Source: Liriodendron chinense
Taxonomy: Eukaryota; Streptophyta; Magnoliopsida; Magnoliales; Magnoliaceae
Length of the DNA stretch: 64,000 bases
NCBI GenBank assembly: GCA_003013855.2
Contig: ML058589.1
Coordinates: 124,001 to 188,000, forward strand
Reading direction: 5' to 3'
Under the pieces are notes generated by a model. The model was not told where the DNA came from and made no database searches. It was given only the letters and a program-made list of their open reading frames with translations. Positions 58,270 through 64,000 of the stretch are shown here, one piece after another; position 1 is the first letter of the stretch, and each line of letters begins with the position of its first letter. A program made the translations under genes and the position numbers.

Positions 58270-58760
58270 AGGAGACATGGTGAGTTTACCGTATGGCCCA
58301 CATGGATGATATTTTGCATATCCACTCCGTCCATCCATTTCTACAGCCTATTTTAGGACGATCTTCCAAAAAATATTCAGATCCAAATCTCAAGTGGACC
58401 ATACCACTAGAAACAGTGTAATTGAGTGTCACACCATTAAAAATTCCAAAGAGCCCATCGTAAGGTTTTGATTATGTTTATTTGCAATCCAAGCTCTTGA
58501 TAATGTCAATAAGGTCTTGATGAAGGTTAAATATAAATATCAGATTGATCCAAAACTGTTTTGGCCCACAAAACGTTTTTAACGGTTATTCATCACTGTT
58601 TCTAGTGGTATGGTCCACCTGAAATATGTATCTTCTTAGGGTTTTGGATCACATCCTAAAATGATATGAAAAAACAGATAGACGGCGTAGATATATGAAA
58701 ATTACATTAAAATGGGCCCCAAACAGTTAGGGTAACACCCACTAAGCTGTTCCCAGGGTA
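58270..58760. mobile_element. Foldback MITE (CCGTCCATC family)
   Basis: Left arm 'atggcccacatggatgatat' then 'tccactccgtccatccattt'; right arm 'aaaacagatagacggcgtag' then 'aaatgggccccaaacagtta'. Ends approximate; no clear duplication. Confidence 0.65.
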
Positions 58761-59195
58761 ACACCTAATTCGCGCCCTTATCAGTTGAATGAGGGTCCGT
58801 TTTCAATTGCTCCAAACGCTTTATATGATGGGCCTTAACGCGGATTCAGGGAACCAAAATTACATGCCGGGATTGAAATATTTGAGCCGTTTGATTATTC
58901 AAAGGTTAAGCAAACCGTCCATGTTCCAATCAAAAGAGCCAGATGATAAAAAAAAATTCGAATCCTTGAACTCTTAGTTTTTTGTTAACACCCATCCAAG
59001 GTGAGATACATAACGTTAACTAACCGTTTTTTATCATTGAAAGAGGACCCAGAGCCAAATGCTAAAGTCATTACGTGGGCTTAGCAGCTCTCATCATATC
59101 CCTGTGATGTGGCCCACCTGACTGTTTTTAGCTAATGTTTTTCCCCAGGGCCTATAATCCAGGAAAGAACATGATAGACGGTGGATGTTGCATGC

Positions 59196-59685
59196 AGAAG
59201 TGGATTGTGTGGTACGTGTGTTGATGTCACCAAGTTCTGTGGACCCCACTATGATGTATGTGTTTTATTCACACCATCCATTCATTCTCTATATACTTTT
59301 TGGACATGAACAGAACTTAAGTGGACTACACCATAGAAAGCAGTGGAGACAATTATTACCACCATTGAAAGCTTCCTAGGCCCAACATGATGTTTATTTA
59401 CCATCCAACCTATTCATAAGGTGACATAAGATGAAATGAGTAAATAAATATCAGATTGATCTAAAACTTCTGTGAGGCGGCCTAGGAAGCTTTTAGCTGT
59501 ATCCGTTCAATCCCCACTGCCTTATGTGGTGCAGTCACTTGAGCTATGGATCTGTCTCATTTTGTCTCAAGCCCAAATTAAAACGATCTCACTGGATGAA
59601 AGGACAGTTTCAATACAATGAGGCCCACAAAACTTGGTAATGTCAACACACCATTGTGGTCAGGCACGCCAGGCAATCCACTTCC
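59196..59685. mobile_element. Foldback MITE, Mutator-like
   Basis: Ends AGAAGTGGATTG and CAATCCACTTCC are inverse of each other. The arms continue with 'tgatgtcaccaagttctgtgg' and its inverse 'cacaaaacttggtaatgtca'. Flanks GTTGCATGC (59187-59195) and GTTGCATAT (59686-59694) agree at 7 of 9, consistent with a 9-bp duplication as at 11640-12142. Confidence 0.75.
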
Positions 59686-59804
59686 GTTGCATATACAACC
59701 TGGTGAGCCCAAAAGAGCCTGGGTGTTGAACAAGACGAGTTTTGGTCCCATGTCATGGAAGGGTGGATCCCGGGATCGACTGAGGTCAGTGGTCCCTAAC
59801 CATG

Positions 59805-60240
59805 GGGCCCACCTTGATGTATGTAATGTATATCCACACTGTCCATTCATTTTCCAGCTCGTTTGAGCAGAGGGCCCAAAATTTAAGCAGATCCAAATGT
59901 CAAGTGGACCACACCATAGGAAACAATGGTTATTAAATTCCCACAATTAAGAACTTCCTAGGGCCATCGTATTATTTATTTGCATTCCAACCTTTTGAAA
60001 GGGTCACTGTCCTGGACGAAGAGAATATATATCAGCTTGATCTAAAACTTTTGTCGCCCATAGAAAGTTTTAAATGGTAAATGAACATTGTTTCTTGTAC
60101 TGGTGTGGTCCACCTGAGGTTTGGATCTGCTTAAATTTTAGGCCCGAGCCATAAAATGAGTTGAAAAAATTGATGGACGGAGTGGATATAGAACATATAA
60201 ATCAAGGAAAGCCCCACAATTGGGGATCCACGAAAGCCGC
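59805..60240. mobile_element. Foldback MITE (CCGTCCATC family)
   Basis: Left 'atggggcccaccttgatgta', right 'aaatcaaggaaagccccac'. The inner arms contain 'atccacactgtccattcatt' and 'tgatggacggagtggatata'. Equivalent to the element at the left end of duplication copy 1. Confidence 0.65.
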
Positions 60241-60408
60241 GACCCATGGCTGTAAACTAGAGAGATGATCCTGGCACAATGGCCATGCGATCACGGGCTA
60301 GAATACCCTAAAATCCTCGCCATCCTCACCGTGGGCTCGACCTGATGACTGGCTTACATCTTCTACACGTGACAGGTTGCCACACATGAGAGTTGTTTGG
60401 CAAAAAAA

Positions 60409-60558
60409 GATGCACCGTGTAGTGCACGCTCATTAATTGCTCGTCTTCGTTCACCCAAAATGTCTGGGCCGGATTGCGATGGATTGCAATTGCTACCCAT
60501 TGACTACTTTTTTTTTTTTCTTATAGTCATATCTAAGCCATCAAGAACTCACTTTCCA
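60409..60558. repeat. 150-bp direct repeat, left copy
   Basis: 'taattgctcgtcttcgttca' through 'ccattgactac' to 'catatctaagccatcaag'. Repeated at 60918-61067 on the other side of a foldback element. Confidence 0.82.
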
Positions 60559-60906
60559 TACCCACGAGTTAGCTACGCTAGCTACACCGGGTGTAGCAAT
60601 GACCCCACCATGATGTATTTTTTGTATCCACTCCATCCATCCATTTGGTGAGATCATTTTAGAGGATGACACAAAAAATGAGGCAGATCGAAAGAACAAG
60701 TGGACCCAAAACAGAAAATAGTGGGGATCGTACCCAACCATTAAAAACTTCTCGAGGTCCAATTCAGCTTTGGATCTGCCTCGTTTTTGGTGTCATACCC
60801 TAAAATGATCTCTCCAAATGGATGGACGGCGTGGATACAATACATACATCAAAGTGGGGTCATTGCTACACTCGGTCTAGCTAGCGTAGCTAACTCGTGG
60901 GTGTAG
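60559..60906. mobile_element. Foldback MITE, second copy of the 43042 family
   Basis: Arms 'acccacgagttagctacgct' and 'agcgtagctaactcgtgggt', with 'gtatccactccatccatcc' and its inverse 'ggatggacggcgtggatac' further in. Confidence 0.85.
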
Positions 60907-60917
60907 CAAAAAATTTC

Positions 60918-61067
60918 TCCACCGTGCAGTGCACGCAAAAGAAAAAGAAGTGACATTAATTGCTCGTCTCTGTTCACCCAAAGTGACTGGACCGCATTGC
61001 GATTGCTACCCATTGACTACATTTTTTTTCTTATAATCATATTTAAGTCATCAAGCATCCACTTCAC
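60918..61067. repeat. 150-bp direct repeat, right copy
   Basis: 'taattgctcgtctctgttca' through 'ccattgactac' to 'catatttaagtcatcaag'; matches 60409-60558 with few changes. Confidence 0.82.
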
Positions 61068-61451
61068 ATGTGTGGATGGGCAATCCACTAAAAATTCCAC
61101 TGGTCCAATGATCATAGACATGGATCAGACACCTGCATTGCCCATATCTTTCGACATACGAGTAGCTGTGCATTTGTAATGCTTGAGCGCTGTTCATAAG
61201 ACTGTCAATGGGTACCCGCCCTTGCAATGGACCCAAACTTTTTAAGCAGGTCCGGGTCCCCTTTTGGATCCATTAACTAATTGGTTCGGGTCTTAAATTC
61301 GTGCATCTGGTTAAAAATTAGGTTCGGCCAAATTTGGGCCGGTCCAATTTGAACACAAAACCTTCTGTTTTAATACTAGGTCAAATCACCATTTGCTTTA
61401 AAAGCTCGAGCTGCTAAAAGATGGTGTATCAATGTATTAAAGGATGGTGTA

Positions 61452-62002
61452 TAGAGCTAAACACAAGTCGAGTAAGCTTGAAAAACTCGCTCGACTCGAT
61501 TCAAATGACTCAATTAAAAAATGCTTCACTTGGCTCAATGCCCTAGCCCCCCGCAAGCATCCTAGGTCCTTAACCCTAACCCTCTCACTCACTCTCTTTG
61601 TACTCGCCCATCAGACCACCCCCACTCCCTGTCTACTCAACACCGGCCACCCCCACTTCCTGTCCGCTCGACACCGGCCACCCCTCGAGCTGCCCTGTCC
61701 GCTCGACGCCGAGCACCCCCTAAGCTGCCCAGCCTGCATGTTTGCTCGACGTCAGCCATCTCCTAAGCTACCCAGCCTTCTTGTCCACACGACGTTAGTA
61801 ATCCCTCCCCCCCCCCCCCCCCCTTCGCTCGAAAGAATTGAAATCGGACTCGGCTTAAACTCGAACCCGCTCGGTTTGCTGAAGAAGCAAGTCCACACTC
61901 GACTTGGCCAAGTTGAGTCGAATCGAGCACCAAGCAAGGGTTGGGTGGTTCGAGGCGAGCAACGAGCAGGGCAAAACTCGACTTGACACGTGTACAACTT
62001 TA
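61452..62002. mobile_element. Non-autonomous hAT element
   Basis: Perfect 8-bp flank duplication ATGGTGTA at 61444-61451 and 62003-62010. Inverted ends TAGAGCTAAACAC and GTGTACAACTTTA. The interior is CTCGA-rich low-complexity text with a C17 run at 61807-61823. The 180-codon frame across it (61444-61986) starts in the flank, has Pro/Leu/Thr-rich composition and no domain, so it is not called a gene. Confidence 0.85.
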
Positions 62003-63048
62003 ATGGTGTATCAATATACACTAAGGGACTTTTACATATGTGATCTAATCCATTCAACAGGTGGCATCAATGATGTAATGATGTAAACACTCTTATTTAT
62101 CCCAAACCCAACTCGAAGCGTAAATCGAAAGATTTGATGGATACTTAACAAGTACCTTAACTCTAGCAAATTCATGTCTTAAAAAATAAGTCCCAGGCTC
62201 ATTAATTAAGACCCAAACTTGGTTAACCTAGGTACGGTCCATATGGAACCTAGTAAGACCTTAACTCAGTTACCCTAGGTACGAGTGCTATTGGACCCAA
62301 CCCATTGACAACCCTAGCTATTTGGTCACAACTAACAAATTCTCCAGGTTTTTTTTTTTTTTCTTTCTTTCTTCTTCTTGTAAACTCGAGGGGTTGTTTG
62401 GCACCATGGAAAAATATTGTAATTTTGTGGGTCATGGTATCTCCATCACAAATGTAGTGCCTTTAATCCACCATGACTTGAAAACCACTTTCAAGATAAC
62501 CACAAATGTTGATCAGTGGAAAAAAAATGGCTAGTTTGATTGATCATATTAGAAAATGTCATATCATTGATTTGGACTCTTCATAATGTATCCCACCTTT
62601 GATTGTCCATCTCTCATAAAAAATGCTATATTATACACATCTCATTAATGGCTAGTAAAATGGACAATCCATATAAGTTATAGAAATAGTCTGATTATTA
62701 ATATGGACCATCCATCATGAAGGGCAAAATTTTTATTTCCCATCCCTCTTGTAATCAATCTATTATCAATGGTTTTGAAAATGGGTAGGTCACATTGATA
62801 ATACTAAAACCCTGTCTAGGCATTGATTTGGATCATCCATGATGTTGGTTTGCCTTTGATTTTCCTTGGCTCTTAAAATCATCCCGATTCAATGATTCCA
62901 ACCATCTGATCAATAGATAGGAATGGATGGTCCTATTTATTATAGTATAAAAGGTCTGATAAGCGATCTGAATCATAAATCATCTGGGCTACACTTTTGA
63001 TTGAAGATTCATCACAAAACATTACTTTAACAGATGATCTTAGCCATC

Positions 63049-64000
63049 TGGTGCAGCATAAACAGGGTAAGATCAATCACCATCTCTCTCACAAGATACT
63101 TACTCCAAATCCACAGAGCTTTCGGGAATCCTCAACCGGAATTCTTTGAATCCATGAAGAAAAACTCAAATTCACAAGAAAAACAGAGAAAAACTCAAAA
63201 ATTCATTGATAACAAGTAGGATGGTCACTTAAGAAACAAGTTTAAGCTACCTTAAATAGAGAAAAACTAACTCTAAAATCCTAATTTCATAAAACAAAGA
63301 GTCCTGCAAAGAAACAAAAACAAATTTGTTCAAAAACGAAAAGAAATATGAAAATCCACACAAATTTGTGCATTTTACGACCTGCTTCAAGGGGCCGTCG
63401 ACTGGTTGCAGTTGAGGGTTGACCGGTTGCAATTGGCAAAAATAGTCCAGCAACTTCAGGACTAAATTCCGCCGTTCATAATTCCCGATAGCCCGAAACT
63501 GTCTGGAATCAATCGGAAAGCCGTTGGGAATCAAAATTTTGCTGGATTTTTTTCTAAGTCCTCCAATTTTTTCATCCAGTTTGACCGATCGACCAAGGTG
63601 TTTGACGAGTTGAAATATCATGTCGATCGTCATTTTTCTTGATCTTCTCCTGGTCCATCTCCATCAAGAATGTCTTCGATCCTCACCCTCGATCATGGGG
63701 TTCTCTCCCTACATCAGACCCCTTGGCTTCAAATAAACTCGTCTTCAAGTTTTGCTTTGGATTTGATGAACAACGCGTTCGCTACTTCGGGGGTTGACGT
63801 TTTCTTAGTCTTTTTTAGCTTTTGTTTCATCTTGTATAAGAGATAAAGTTCTTCAAAAGCGTTGGTTTTCTTGAGTATACCTTCTATCATAGTAGCCTAC
63901 AACATCTTCCAACCTTCCACTATCGAGATTATTAAAGCATCATCTGGGATGCTCATATAGATACCTTCAAAACTGGTTCCATATCTTTTAGAATGTCTAT
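63049..64000 (-). mobile_element. Gypsy-type element, 3' LTR and start of interior (continues off the window)
   Basis: LTR 63049-63716. On the minus strand it starts TGATGTAGGGAGAGAACCCC, matching the LTR start of the 34869-37587 element, and ends like it (GGTGATTGATCTTACC... against GGTGATCGACCTACC). The polypurine tract AAGCCAAGGGGTC lies at 63717-63729. The interior reads KTSTPEVANALFIKSKAKLE then DEFI, comparable with the coding end of that element. Palindrome words GTCGACTGGTTG, GACCGGTTG and GACCGATCGACC at 63396-63600 lie upstream of a TATA-like TATTTAAGG near 63250. Confidence 0.82.

Larger units (their letters stand above)
59990..63048. repeat. Diverged duplication, copy 2 (with later insertions)
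   Basis: Same order of blocks as 55625-57570, but about 1.1 kb longer because a foldback element (60559-60906) with its direct repeats and a hAT element (61452-62002) lie inside. Homology stops abruptly at 63048, where an LTR begins. Confidence 0.8.

Noticed and set aside
61444..61986. A 180-codon plus-strand open frame
   Set aside because: It begins inside the target duplication of a hAT element, crosses a C17 run and has low-complexity composition with no domain.

Overview
The window is nuclear DNA of a seed plant. It is dense in LTR retrotransposons, microsatellites and small inverted-repeat transposons, and it holds one recognisable host gene, split by very long introns. Many intergenic repeats use wording such as 'ccactccgtccatccat' and 'gtgggccccac'. 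I associate that wording with magnoliid genomes (laurel, magnolia and tulip-tree relatives), but the assignment is low-confidence inference.

Host gene. On the minus strand, four exons join in phase and encode the start of a leucine-rich-repeat receptor-like kinase of the LRR-VIII-2 (malectin-like LRR-RLK) type. Exon 1 (40128-40266) gives the signal peptide. Exon 2 (14792-14963) gives the conserved N-terminal cap. Exon 3 (14479-14565) and exon 4 (13614-13685) give the first leucine-rich repeats. All splice sites seen are GT-AG. Intron 1 is about 25.2 kb. Intron 4 runs at least 13.6 kb to the left edge, so later LRRs, the malectin-like domain, the membrane segment and the kinase are not in view.

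Intron 4 (1-13613) holds a solo LTR with perfect 5-bp target duplications (2031-3964), a decayed minus-strand Copia element with ACCCA duplications (4999-10137), a 400-bp tandem duplication and several foldback or hAT-like elements.

Intron 1 (14964-40127) holds, left to right: a foldback element; a gag-only LTR element (19630-25455); a tandem array of deleted Ty3/Gypsy elements (25461-34043), interrupted by a 3-kb Gypsy-type solo LTR (26702-29733) and a 1.6-kb solo LTR (31282-32853); and a young non-autonomous gag element with nearly identical LTRs and CAATT duplications (34869-37587).

The region upstream of the gene (40.4-64 kb) is intergenic. It has a hAT-like element carrying a TA microsatellite, a 36-bp minisatellite, a structurally complete minus-strand Copia element (43964-50831, AGAGG duplications) inserted into a foldback element, a non-coding LTR element with 95-bp internal repeats (51592-54776), a diverged duplication (about 55.6-57.6 kb against 60.0-63.05 kb), at least five more foldback elements, a hAT element with a perfect 8-bp duplication (61452-62002), and a minus-strand Gypsy element leaving the right edge (63049 onward) that is related to the one at 34869.

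Cross-cutting signal. At least five unrelated LTR families here carry, upstream of the TATA-like box of their LTR, a cluster of short palindromes built on CGATCAATCGG, GACCGGTC or GGTCGACC. The word differs between copies of one family while the flanking LTR stays alignable.
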